Source: Caprella mutica | Lineage: Eukaryota > Arthropoda > Malacostraca > Amphipoda > Caprellidae | DNA: 64,000 bases | Assembly (NCBI GenBank): GCA_947561585.1 | Contig: CANNZV010000420.1 | Location: 62,001-126,000 of the forward strand | Direction of reading: 5' to 3' | In this document: in pieces, positions 1 through 11,265 of the stretch | Numbering within the stretch: position 1 is the stretch's first letter | Layout: each line of letters opens with the position of its first letter | Notes under the pieces: model-generated | Databases searched by the model: none | Told to the model about the DNA's origin: nothing | Seen by the model: the letters and a program-made list of their open reading frames with translations, nothing else | Program-made: the position numbers and the translations under genes

Positions 1-1711
1 CGAAAAAATTGGTCACAAAGTAGTATATGAAAATGGATATGAAATAATCACCAGCTTCTTTTCAGAAGATTATGTATGAGGTTTGGACTGAAAAAAAGGA
101 GAATGTGGTGGGCTGTAGTAAACTGGTTGGAAATGGTATAGTTAGGTCTAATGTTGGAATCTACATCCTGTATCGATATTAAAGATTAAAATTAATGAAT
201 TAAAGAACCAGATATTATTAGTAACGAAACTATTTGAAATCAAATAAGAATTTCTGTTGTATAAATAAATTTAGAAAATTAACATATATCATAGTGATAT
301 ATAATTCAAACGAGAGCATATAGAATTCAATTGTTCGTATAACTAGACAAAGTAATAAAAAATAGGTAATAAAACAGTAAATTCAAGCTCTCCTTTAAAA
401 ATATAATTCTGTCTCGGGTTTAGAAAACTATATTCCATCTACTTATTCTTAGAGGAGAACCTCAAATTCTGAAATGTTCTAGAATTCACTTATTATGCAT
501 TCGTAGAAGTAAGACAAAGAGAAGGTAATTACTAACCAGATACAGTAAATAGATTGACAAAAGAAATAATATGAAAGAAAAGAAGAAGAACGGAGATAAG
601 AACGATAACCGGTTGGAGTTTGAAAAATAACGAAAAAATTGGTCACAAAGTATTATATGAAAATGGATATGAAATAATCACCAGCTTCTTCTTAGAAGAT
701 TATGTATGAGGTTTGGACTGAAAAGAAGGAGATTGTGGTGGGCTGTAGTAAACTGGTTGGAAATGGTATAGTTAGGTCTAATGTTGGAATCTACAACCTG
801 TATCGATATTAAAGATTAAAAATAATGTATTGAAGAACCAGATATTATTCGTAACGAAACTATTTGAAATCAAATAAGAATTTTCTGTTGTATAAATAAA
901 TTTAGAAAATTAACATATATCATAGTGATATATAATTCAAACGAGAGCATATAGAATTCAATTGTTCGTATAACTAGACAAAGTAATAAAACATAAGTAA
1001 TAAAACAGTAAATTCAAGCTCTCCTATAAAAATATAAATCTGTTTCGGGTTTCGACACCTATATTCTATCTACTTATTCTTAGAGGAGAACCTCAAATTC
1101 TGAAATGTTCTAGAATTCACTCATTATGCATTCGTAGAAGTAAGACAAAGAGAAGGTGATTTCAAACCAGAAACAGTAAATAGATCGACAAAAGAAATAA
1201 TATGAAAGAAAAGGAGAAGAATGGAGATAAGAACGATAACCGGTTGGAGTTTGAAAAATAACGAGAAAACTGTTCACAAAGTATTGTATGAAAATGGATA
1301 TAAAATAATCACCAGCTTCTTTTTAGAAGATTATGTATGAGGTTTGGACTGAAAAAAAGGAGATTGTGGTGGGCTGTAGTAAACTGGTTGAAAATGATAT
1401 AGTTAGGTCTAATGTTGAAATCTACATCCTGTATCGATATTGAAGATTAAAAATACTGTATTAAAGAATCAGATATTATACGTAACGAAACTATTTGAAA
1501 TCAAATAAGAGTTTGCTGTTGTAAAAATAAATTTAGAAAATTAACATATATCATAGTGATATGTAATTCAAACGAGAGCATATAGAATTCAATTGTTCGT
1601 ATAACTAGACAAAGTAACAAAACATAAGTAATGAAACAGTAAATTCAAGCTCTCCAATAAAAATATAAATCTGTTTCGGGTTTAGACACCTATATTCTAT
1701 CTACTTATTCT
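1..1711. repeat. Higher-order repeat copy (10-monomer offset, left copy)
   Basis: This stretch and 6313-8024 share diagnostic variants at an offset of 6312 bp (10 monomers). Both have AGGAGAATGTGG in the first monomer, the ATTCTGTCTCGGG variant (near 402 and 6714) followed by TTTAGAAAAC, then an AAAGAAGGAGATTG monomer, then a class B monomer with GGTTGAAAATGATATAG. Intervening monomers do not share this combination. This indicates block duplication of at least 2.7 monomers within the left array. Confidence 0.75.
284..302. other. Conserved dyad in the satellite monomer (representative copy)
   Basis: ATATATCA-TAG-TGATATAT is a perfect 8-bp inverted repeat around a 3-bp spacer, at monomer position about 284. 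It is present in almost every monomer I read; rare variants change one arm base (ATATGTAAT near 1561 and 7873; ATATTTAAT near 27981, 34295 and 39977). Other short palindromes in each monomer are TATCGATA, AACCGGTT, TTCTAGAA, GAATTC and, in class A, TTCGTAACGAA. A dimeric protein site or a cruciform-prone spot is possible, but nothing here proves binding. It does not resemble the canonical CENP-B box. Confidence 0.6.
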
Positions 1712-4700
1712 TAGAGGAGAACCTCAAATTCTGAAATGTTCTAGAATTCACTCATTATGCATTCGTAGAAGTAAGACATAGAGAAGGTAATTTCAAACCA
1801 GAAACAGTGAATAGATCGACAAAAGAAATAATATGAAAGAAAAGGAGAAGAATGGAGATGAGAACGATAACCGGTTGGAGTTTGAAAAATAACGAGAAAA
1901 CTGTTCACAAAGTATTATATGAAAATGGATATAAAATAATCACCAGCTTCTTTTTAGAAGATTATGTATGAGGTTTGGACTGAAAAAAAAGGAGAGTGTG
2001 GTGGCCTGTAGTAAACTGGTTGGAAATGATATAGTTAGGTCTAATGTTGAAATCTACATCATGTATCGATATTGAAGATTAAAAATACTGTATTATAGAA
2101 TCAGATATTATACGTAACGAAACTATTTGAAATCAAATAAGAGTTTGCTGTTGTAAAAATAAATTTAGAAAATTAACATATATCATAGTGATATATAATT
2201 CAGACGAGAGCAAGTAGAATTCAATTGTTCGTATAACTAGACAAAGTAATAAAACGTAAGTAATAAAACAGTAAATTCAAGCTCTCCTATAAAAATATAA
2301 ATCTGTCTCGGGTTTAGACACTTATATTCTATCTACTTATTATCAGAGGAGAACCTCAAATTCTGAAATGTTCTAGAATTCATTCATTATGCATTCGAAG
2401 AAGTAAGACAAAGAGAAGGTAATTACAAACCAGATACAGTAAATAGATCGACAAAAGAAATAATATGAAAGAAAAGAAGAAGAACGAAGATAAGAACGAT
2501 AACCGGTTAGAGTTTGAAAAATAACGAAAAAATTGGTCACAAAGTATTATATGAAAATGGATATGAAATAATCACCAGCTTCTTCTTAGAAGATTATGTA
2601 TGAGGTTTGGACTGAAAAGAATGAGATTGTGGTGGGCTGTAGTAAACTGGTTGGAGATGGTATAGTTAGGTCTAATGTTGGAATCTACAACCTGTATCGA
2701 TATTAAAGATTAAAAATAATGTATTGAAGAACCAGATATTATTCGTAACGAAACTATTTGAAATCAAATAAGAATTTTCTGTTGTATAAATAAATTTAGA
2801 AAATTAACATATATCATAGTGATATATAATTCAAACGAGAGCATAAAGAATTCAATTGTTCGTATAACTAGACAAAGTAATAAAACATAAGTAATAAAAC
2901 AGTAAATTCAAGCTTTCCTATAAAAATATAAATCTGTTTCGGGTTTAGACACCTATATTCTATCTACTTATTCTTAGAGGAGAACCTCAAATTCTGAAAT
3001 GTTCTAGAATTCACTCATTATGCATTCGTAGAAGTAAGACAAAGAGAAGGTGATTTCAAACCAGAAACAGTAAATAGATCGACAAAAGAAATAATATGAA
3101 AGAAAAGGAGAAGAATGGAGATAAGAACGATAACCGGTTGGAGTTTGAAGAATAACGAAAAAATTGGTCACAAAGTATTGTATGAAAATGGATATAAAAT
3201 AATCACCAGCTTCTTTTTAGAAGATTATGTATGAGGTTTGGACTGAAAAAAAGGAGATTGTGGTGGGCTGTAGTAAACTGGTTGGAAATGATATAGTTAG
3301 GTCTAATGTTGGAATCTACATCCTGTATCGATATTGAAGATTAAAAATACTGTATTAAAGAATCAGATATTATACATAACGAAACTATTTGAAATCAAAT
3401 AAGAGTTTGCTGTTGTAAAAATAAATTTAGAAAATTAACATATATCATAGTGATATATAATTCAAACGAGAGCATATAGAATTCAATTGTTCGTATAACT
3501 AGACAAAGTAACAAAACATAAGTAATAAAACAGTAAATTCAAGCTCTCCAATAAAAATATAAATCTGTTTCGGGTTTAGACACCTATATTCTATCTACTT
3601 ATTCTTAGAGGAGAACCTCAAATTCTGAAATGTTCTAGAATTCACTCATTATGCATTCATAGAAGTAAGACAAAGAGAAGGTGATTTCAAACCAGAAACA
3701 GTAAATAGATCGACAAAAGAAATAATATGAAAGAAAAGGAGAAGAATGGAGATAAGAACGATAACCGGTTGGAGTTTGAAGAATAACGAGAAAACTGTTC
3801 ACAAAGTATTGTATGAAAATGGATATAAAATGATCACCAGCTTCTTTTTAGAAGATTATGTATGAGGTTTGGACTGAAAAAAAGGAGATTGTGGTGTGCT
3901 GTAGTAAACTGGTTGGAAATGATATAGTTAGGTCTAATGTTGAAATCTACATCCTGTATCGATATTGAAGATTAAAAATACTGTATTAAAGAATCAGATA
4001 TTATACGTAACGAAACTATTTGAAATCAAATAAGAGTTTGCTGTTGTAAAAATAAATTTAGAAAATTAACATATATCATAGTGATATATAATTCAAACGA
4101 GAGCATATAGAATTCAATTGTTCGTATAACTAGACAAAGTAACAAAACATAAGTAATAAAACAGTAAATTCAAGCTCTCCAATAAAAATATAAATCTGTT
4201 TCGGGTTTAGACACCTATATTCTATCTACTTATTCTTAGAGGAGAACCTCAAATTCTGAAATGTTCTAGAATTCACTCATTATGCATTCGTAGAAGTAAG
4301 ACAAAGAGAAGGTGAATTCAAACCAGAAACAGTAAATAGATCGACAAAAGAAATAATATGAAAGAAAAGGAGAAGAATGGAGATAAGAACGATAACCGGT
4401 TGGAGTTTGAAGAATAACGAGAAAACTGTTCACAAAGTATTGTATGAAAATGGATATAAAATAATCACCAGCTTCTTTTTAGAAGATTATGTATGAGGTT
4501 TGGACTGAAAAAAAGGAGATTGTGGTGTGCTGTAGTAAACTGGTTGGAAACGATATAGTTAGGTCTAATGTTGAAATCTACATCCTGTATCGATATTGAA
4601 GATTAAAAATACTGTATTAAAGAATCAGATATTATACGTAACGAAACTATTTGAAATCAAATAAGAGTTTGCTGTTGTAAAAATAAATTTAGAAAATTAA

Positions 4701-6312
4701 CATATATCATAGTGATATATAATTCAAACGAGAGCATATAGAATTCAATTGTTCGTATAACTAGACAAAGTAACAAAACATAAGTAATAAAACAGTAAAT
4801 TCAAGCTCTCCAATAAAAATATAAATCTGTTTCGGGTTTAGACACCTATATTCTATCTACTTATTCTTAGAGGAGAACCTCGAATTCTGAAATGTTCTAG
4901 AATTCACTCATTATGCATTCGTAGAAGTAAGACATAGAGAAGGTAATTTCAAACCAGAAACAGTAAATAGATCGACAGAAGAAATAATATGAAAGAAAAG
5001 GAGAAGAATGGAGATAAGAACGATAACCGGTTGGAGTTTGAAAAATAACGAGAAAACTGTTCACAAAGTATTATATGAAAATGGGTATAAAATAATCACC
5101 AGCTTCTTTTTAGAATATTATGTATGAGGTTTGGACTGAAAAAAAAGGAGATTGTGGTGGGCTGTAGTAAACTGGTTGGAAATGATATAGTTAGGTCTAA
5201 TGTTGAAATCTACATCCTGTATCGATATTGAAGATTAAAAATACTGTATTAAAGAATCAGATATTATACGTAACGAAACTAATTGAAATCAAATAAGAGT
5301 TTGCTGTTGTAAAAATAAATTTAGAAAATTAACATATATCATAGTGATATATAATTCAGACGAGAGCATGTAGAATTCAATTGTTCGTATAACTAGACAA
5401 AGTAATAAAACATAAGTAATAAAACAGTAAATTCAAGCTCTCCTATAAAAATATAAATCTGTCTCGGATTTAGACACCTATATTCTATCTACTTATTATT
5501 TGAGGAGAACCTCAAATTCTGAAATGTTCTAGAATTCACTCATTATGCATTCGTAGAAGTAAGACAAAGAGAAGGTAATTACAAACCAGATACAGTAAAT
5601 AGATCGACAAAAGAAATAATATGAAAGAAAAGGAGAAGAATGGAGATAAGAACGATAACCGGTTGGAGTTTGAAAAATAACGAGAAAACTGTTCACAAAG
5701 TATTATATGAAAATGGATATAAAATAATCACCAGCTTCTTTTTAGAAGATTATGTATGAGGTTTGGACTGAAAAAAAAGGAGAGTGTGGTGGCCTGTAGT
5801 AAACTGGTTGGAAATGATATAGTTAGGTCTAATGTTGAAATCTACATCATGTATCGATATTGAAGATTAAAAATTCTGTATTATAGAATCAGATATTATA
5901 CGTAACGAAACTATTTGAAATCAAATAAGAGTTTGCTGTTGTAAAAATAAATTTAGAAAATTAACATATATCATAGTGATATATAATTCAAACGAGAGCA
6001 TAAAGAATTCAACTGTTCGTATAACTAGACAAAGTAGTAAAAGATAAGAAATAAAACAGTAAATTCAAGCTCTCCTATAAAAATATAAATCTGTTTCGGG
6101 TTTAGACACCTATCTTCTATCTACTTATTCTTAGAGGAGAACCTCAAATTCTGAAATGTTCTAGAATTCACTCATTATGCATTCGTAGAAGTAAGACAAT
6201 GAGAAGGTAATTTCAAACCAGATACAGTAAATAGATCGACAAAAGAAATAATATGAAAGAAAAGAAGAAGAACGGAGATAAGAACGATAACCGGTTGGAG
6301 TTTGAAAAATAA

Positions 6313-8024
6313 CGAAAAAATTGGTCACAAAGTATTATATGAAAATGGATATGAAATAATCACCAGCTTCTTTTCAGAAGATTATGTATGAGGTTTGGAC
6401 TGAAAAAAAGGAGAATGTGGTGGGCTGTAGTAAACTGGTTGGAAATGGTATAGTTAGGTCTAATGTTGGAATCTACATCCTGTATCGATATTAAAGATTA
6501 AAATTAATGTATTAAAGAACCAGATATTATTCGTAACGAAACTATTTGAAATCAAATAAGAATTTCTGTTGTATAAATAAATTTAGAAAATTAACATATA
6601 TCATAGTGATATATAATTCAAACGAGAGCATATAGAATTCAATTGTTCGTATAACTAGACAAAGTAATAAAACATAGGTAATAAAACAGTAAATTCAAGC
6701 TCTCCTTTAAAAAAAAAATTCTGTCTCGGGTTTAGAAAACTATATTCCATCTACTTATTCTTAAAGGAGAACCTCAAATTCTGAAATGTTCTAGAATTCA
6801 CTTATTATGCATTCGTAGAAGTAAGACAAAGAGAAGGTAATTACTAACCAGATACAGTAAATAGATTGACAAAAGAAATAATATGAAAGAAAAGAAGAAG
6901 AACGGAGATAAGAACGATAACCGGTTGGAGTTTGAAAAATAACGAAAAAATTGGTCACAAAGTATTATATGAAAATGGATATGAAATAATCACCAGCTTC
7001 TTCTTAGAAGATTATGTATGAGGTTTGGACTGAAAAGAAGGAGATTGTGGTGGGCTGTAGTAAACTGGTTGGAAATGGTATAGTTAGGTCTAATGTTGAA
7101 ATCTACAACCTGTATCGATATTAAAGATTAAAAATAATGTATTGAAGAACCAGATATTATTCGTAACGAAACTATTTGAAATCAAATAAGAATTTTCTGT
7201 TGTATAAATAAATTTAGAAAATTAACATATATCATAGTGATATATAATTCAAACGAGAGCATATAGAATTCAATTGTTCGTATAACTAGACAAAGTAATA
7301 AAACATAAGTAATAAAACACTAAATTCAAGCTCTCCTATAAAAATATAAATCTGTTTCGGGTTTAGACACCTATATTCTATCTACTTATTCTTAGAGGAG
7401 AACCTCAAATTCTGAAATGTTCTAGAATTCACTCATTATGCATTCGTAGAAGTAAGACAAAGAGAAGGTGATTTCAAACCAGAAACAGTAAATAGATCGA
7501 CAAAAGAAATAATATGAAAGAAAAGGAGAAGAATGGAGATAAGAACGATAACCGGTTGGAGTTTGAAAAATAACGAGAAAACTGTTCACAAAGTATTGTA
7601 TGAAAATGGATATAAAATAATCACCAGCTTCTTTTTAGAAGATTATGTATGAGGTTTGGACTGAAAAAAAGGAGATTGTGGTGGGCTGTAGTAAACTGGT
7701 TGAAAATGATATAGTTAGGTCTAATGTTGAAATCTACATCCTGTATCGATATTGAAGATTAAAAATACTGTATTAAAGAATCAGATATTATAAGTAACGA
7801 AACTATTTGAAATCAAATAAGAGTTTGCTGTTGTAAAAATAAATTTAGAAAATTAACATATATCATAGTGATATGTAATTCAAACGAGAGCATATAGAAT
7901 TCAATTGTTCGTATAACTAGACAAAGTAATAAAACATAAGTAATAAAACAGTAAATTCAAGCTCTCCAATAAAAATATAAATCTGTTTCGGGTTTAGACA
8001 CCTATATTCTATCTACTTATTCTT
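6313..8024. repeat. Higher-order repeat copy (10-monomer offset, right copy)
   Basis: Counterpart of 1-1711. The copy is cut at 8024 by the non-satellite island, so its true right limit is unknown. Differences from the left copy are few, for example CATTAAAG-type against GAATTAAAG near 6503 and 193, and an A-run in place of AATATAA near 6714. This implies a recent duplication relative to the divergence between monomer classes. Confidence 0.75.
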
Positions 8025-8644
8025 GTAGTAAAGCAAACACAGCAATTGTGTATGCATTACTATCATCACGAACCTATATGATTGTAAGTAAGTGACAGTC
8101 AAATCAGTTACCGATTTGCTCTCGTGAGCTACACACCTATTCTCCTGTTCGTAGTTATTTGAGACCTTAACTTGCGAGCGTTCTAGAGGAGATATTATTT
8201 GTAATAACATGTGCTTGACCAATGAATATAATCTCTTTAAGTGTTAATTACTTTACCATTATTACCCTTAAATACAGTTAAGCTTGGACCAGAGGCCTGA
8301 GGTCGGAACCATAGTGGCAAGTTGGTTCTAGGGCATGGTACCATGAGTATTTAGTAGAAAGAGATTTATAAAGAGAAAGGAATCTGAAAATACCACAAAG
8401 TAAGATCCTAATCACTTAAGAGCCCATACACTGAGACGTTATAGTGAAGCAAACTAAGTACGTCACATTGGTGGCCACGTATGGTGCGTGATTAAGTAAT
8501 TCGAATTTAATGTGCGGAAATTCAATTACTGAAGTAAAAGATTGAAAGCTTTGTAATTTACCAAAAACTAAGTTAACCATCTGATTGGAGAGTATTTGAT
8601 TACAGCAAGACCGGGTTTTGCGACCCTATATGAAGGTGCGATCC
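8025..8644. other. Left flank between satellite and inverted-repeat element; no gene seen
   Basis: Not satellite. It is moderately AT-rich with a somewhat more GC-balanced part near 8281-8345 (GACCAGAGGCCTGAGGTCGG and onward). Open frames are short and one crosses the satellite boundary, so none is credible. Together with 20745-21120 this may be the host sequence that was contiguous before the internal element arrived. AAGGTG occurs at 8633-8638 and again at 20745-20750. Confidence 0.6.
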
Positions 8645-8680
8645 AATTGGAGGGTTAAGAGGTAAAGTTGGGTAACTACG
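8645..8680 (+). repeat. Left terminal inverted repeat (36 bp)
   Basis: Begins AATTGGAGGGTTAAGAGG and ends GTTGGGTAACTACG. Its reverse complement occurs at 20709-20744 with two mismatches, at the 12th and 13th bases. Confidence 0.8.
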
Positions 8681-8935
8681 ATCCTGTCAGAACTAACCAT
8701 ACTTTACCTCACACGTCTAATCTAATATTTACTGAACGGTAAAGTTGGGTAAGTCCTGGTAGGTTATACACTCATTTCGCGCATTTAGTGAGTGGTAAAC
8801 TCGAGTGCGGAGTTACCTACCTTTCCCTCAACACCAAATGGTGTGTGCAGTGAAAAGCACACTTGGGTGAGTTTATACACAACTGTGCTTCTAAACAGTA
8901 TTGTCCTTACGGTGAGAGGTAAAGTCGGGAAAGAA
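8661..8935. repeat. Left subterminal motif cluster
   Basis: Copies of GGTAAAGTTGGGTAA occur at 8661-8675 and 8738-8752. A diverged copy, GGTAAAGTCGGGAAA, lies at 8918-8932. An inverted ACTTTACC is at 8701-8708 and a weaker GGTAAACTCG is near 8794. The 8659-8710 segment can fold as GAGGTAAAG paired with CTTTACCTC. Such clusters of short direct and inverted motifs next to termini are typical of transposase-binding subterminal regions; the function here is inference. Confidence 0.6.
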
Positions 8936-8965
8936 CGAACCCAACTATGCATTTTATAGATCTAG

Positions 8966-10235
8966 TGATCCAAATGAAATAATATTTGATCCAAGATAAT
9001 ATCTATTTTATCCAAGTGAATTGGAGTTTGCTCAATGTGAAATTGAATTTGATCTTAATGCAATTGAATTTGATCCATGTGAAATAATACTTGATCCAAG
9101 TGAAATAATATTTGATGCAAGTGAAATAATATTTGATGCAAGTGAAATAATATTTGATGCAAGTGAAATAATATTTGATGCAAGTGAAATAATATTTGAT
9201 GCAAGTGAAATAATATTTGATGCAAGTGAAATAATATTTGATGCAAGTGAAATAATATTTGATGCAAGTGAAATAATATTTGATGCAAGTGAATTATTAT
9301 TTGATGCAAGTGAAATAATATTTGATGCAAGTGAAATAATATTTGATCCAAGTGAAATAATATTTGATCCAAGTGAGACAATATTTGATGCAAGTGAAAT
9401 AATATTTGATGCAAGTGAAATATTATTTGATGCAAGTGAAATAATATTTGATGCAAGTGAAATAATATTTGATGCAAGTGAAATAATATTTGATGCAAGT
9501 GAAATATTATTTGATGCAAGTGAGATAATATTTGATGCAAGTGAAATAATATTTGATGCAAGTGAAGTATTATTTGATGCAAGTGAAATAATATTTGATG
9601 CAAGTGAAATAATATTTGATGCAAGTGAATTATTATTTGATGCAAGTGAAATAATATTTGATGCAAGTGAAATAATATTTGATGCAAGTGAAATAATATT
9701 TGATGCAAGTGAAATAATATTTGATGCAAGTGAAATAATATTTGATGCAAGTGAAATAATATTTGATGCAAGTTAAATAATATTTGATGCAAGTGAAATA
9801 ATATTTGATGCAAGTGAAATATTATTTGATGCAAGTGAGATAATATTTGATGCAAGTGAAATAATATTTGATGCAAGTGAAATAATATTTGATGCAAGTG
9901 AAATAATATTTGATGCAAGTGAAATATTATTTGATGCAAGTGAGATAATATTTGATGCAAGTGAAATAATATTTGATGCAAGTGAAATAATATTTGATGC
10001 AAGTGAAATAATATTTGATCCAAGTGAAATAATATTTGATCCAAGTGAAATAATATTTGATCCAAGTGAAATAATATTTGATGCAAGTGAAATATTATTT
10101 GATGCAAGTGAAATATTATTTGATGCAAGTGAAATATTATTTGATGCAAGTGAAATATTATTTGATGCAAGTGAAATATTATTTGATGCAAGTGAAGTAT
10201 TATTTGATGCAAGTGAAATAATATTTGATGCAAGT
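8966..10235. repeat. 21-bp minisatellite (about 60 copies)
   Basis: Unit core TTTGATGCAAGTGAAAT followed by AATA, strictly 21 bp. The first six or so units (8966-9095) are decayed and carry GATCC in place of GATGC. From 9096 on the array is nearly homogeneous and ends abruptly after CAAGT at 10235. Internal variants recur in blocks: the GAAATATTA then GAGATAATA pair near 9500, 9818 and 9922; GATCCA runs near 9345-9375 and 10015-10070. Because 21 is divisible by three, one plus frame and all three minus frames are free of stops. The plus frame repeats the heptad FDASEII and has a single stop at 9774-9776 from a G-to-T change. I do not call a gene. Confidence 0.97.
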
Positions 10236-10280
10236 AACGCTTTTAACATTTAATATATAAAAGATATATTTGTATAATTT

Positions 10281-10315
10281 ATGAGAGATTATGATTGGCC
10301 ACCATAATCTCTCAT
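10281..10315. repeat. 13-bp inverted repeat at the left edge of the 20-bp array
   Basis: ATGAGAGATTATG (10281-10293) is the exact reverse complement of CATAATCTCTCAT (10303-10315), separated by 9 bp. The right arm is the first unit of the 20-bp minisatellite, so one inverted unit caps the array. Confidence 0.8.
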
Positions 10316-11265
10316 TGCTCACCATAATCCTTCATTGCTCATCATAATCTTCCATTGCCCACCATAATCATTCATTGCCCACAATAATCCCTCATTGTCC
10401 ACCATAATCATTCAATGCCCACAATAATCTTTCATTACCCACCATGATCTTTCATTGCCAACTATAATATTTCATTGCCTACCATAATCTTTCTTTGTCC
10501 ACTATGTATAATCCTTCATTATCCACCATAATCTTTCATTGCTCATCATAATCTTCCATTGCCCACCATTATCTTTCATTGCCCACCATAATCATTCATT
10601 GCCCACCATAGTTCTTCATTGGCCACCATAATCCTTCATTGCCCACTATTATCCTTCATTACCCACTATAATCATTCATTGCCCACCATAGTTCTTCATT
10701 GGCCACTATAATCCTTCATTGCCCACCATAATCCTTCATTGCCCACCATAATATTTTATTGCTCACCATAATCATTCATTTCCAAGCAAAATCCTTCATT
10801 GCACACCATAATCCTTCATTGCCCACCATAATCTTCCATTTGTCACCATAATCCTTCATTGTCCACTATAATCTTTCTTTGCCCTCCATAATCTTTCATT
10901 GCCACCATGATCTTTCATTGCCCACCATAATCTTTCTTTGCCCTCCATAATCTTTCATTGCCCTCCATAATCTTTCTTTGCCAACCATAATCTTTCATTG
11001 CCCACCATAATCTTACATTGCCAACTATAATCTTTCATAGCCAACCATAATCTTCCATTGCCCACATAATCTTCCATTGCCCACCATAATCTTCCATTGC
11101 CAACCATAATCTTCCATTGCCCACCATAACCTTCCATTGCCCACATAATCTTCCATTGCCCACCATAATCTTCCATTGCCCACCATAATAATCTATCATG
11201 GTCAACCAAAATATTCTATCATTGCCCACCATAATAATATATCATTGTCCACCATAATAATTTCC
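10296..11265. repeat. 20-bp minisatellite (about 48 copies)
   Basis: Unit ACCATAATCNTTCATTGCCC with frequent C/T and A/T variants. Near the right end several units shorten to 19 bp (CCCACATAATC) and expand with an extra AAT. Larger segments repeat too: ATCATTCATTGCCCACCATA followed by GTTCTTCATTGG occurs near 10591 and 10671. Minus-strand open frames here, rich in W, M, Y, G and Q, are products of the repeat. It lies 60 bp after the 21-bp array but is unrelated in sequence. Confidence 0.95.

Larger units (their letters stand above)
1..8024. repeat. 631-bp satellite array, left block (about 12.7 monomers)
   Basis: Head-to-tail tandem array. Taking the C of CGAAAAAATTGGTCAC or its class B equivalent as monomer position 1, monomers begin at 1, 631, 1262, 1893, 2525, 3156, 3787, 4418, 5049, 5681, 6313, 6943 and 7574, a mean of 631 bp. 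Class A monomers (GGTCAC, GGATATGAAATAATC, ATTCGTAACGAAAC) start at 1, 631, 2525, 6313 and 6943. Class B monomers (TGTTCAC, GGATATAAAATAATC, ATACGTAACG, GTAAAAATAAATTT) start at 1262, 1893, 3787, 4418, 5049, 5681 and 7574. The monomer at 3156 begins as class A and continues as class B. The array is already in progress at base 1. It stops abruptly at monomer position 451, after CTACTTATTCTT. No coding frame is conserved across monomers. This is a satellite by structure; a centromeric or heterochromatic location is inference. Confidence 0.98.

Noticed and set aside
230..260. CENP-B box in the satellite (TTCGTAACGAAAC)
   Set aside because: It shares only TTCG with the canonical box and lacks the downstream CGGG at the required spacing.
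1..8024. CRISPR array or prokaryotic origin
   Set aside because: Repeats are 631-bp monomers without spacers, and the short arrays have no unique spacers. Composition and structure are eukaryotic.
8020..8040. Resemblance of GTAGTAAAGCAAAC just after the left junction to satellite GTAGAAGTAAGACAAAG
   Set aside because: Too short and gapped, and the sequence after it is unrelated; treated as coincidence.
8013..8222. 69-codon minus-strand frame across the left satellite junction
   Set aside because: It spans unrelated sequences at a breakpoint, so it cannot be an ancestral gene; no motif recognised.
9021..9776. 251-codon plus-strand frame encoding FDASEII heptads
   Set aside because: It lies wholly inside the 21-bp array, has no ATG start, and is open only because the period is a multiple of three. 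Three minus frames are open for the same reason.
9055..10249. Minus-strand frames of 392 and 158 codons over the 21-bp array
   Set aside because: Same array artefact (HQILFHL and SNIISLA repeats); no independent sequence.
10955..11232. Minus-strand frames rich in W, M, Y and G over the 20-bp array
   Set aside because: They read through minisatellite units and contain no non-repeat sequence.
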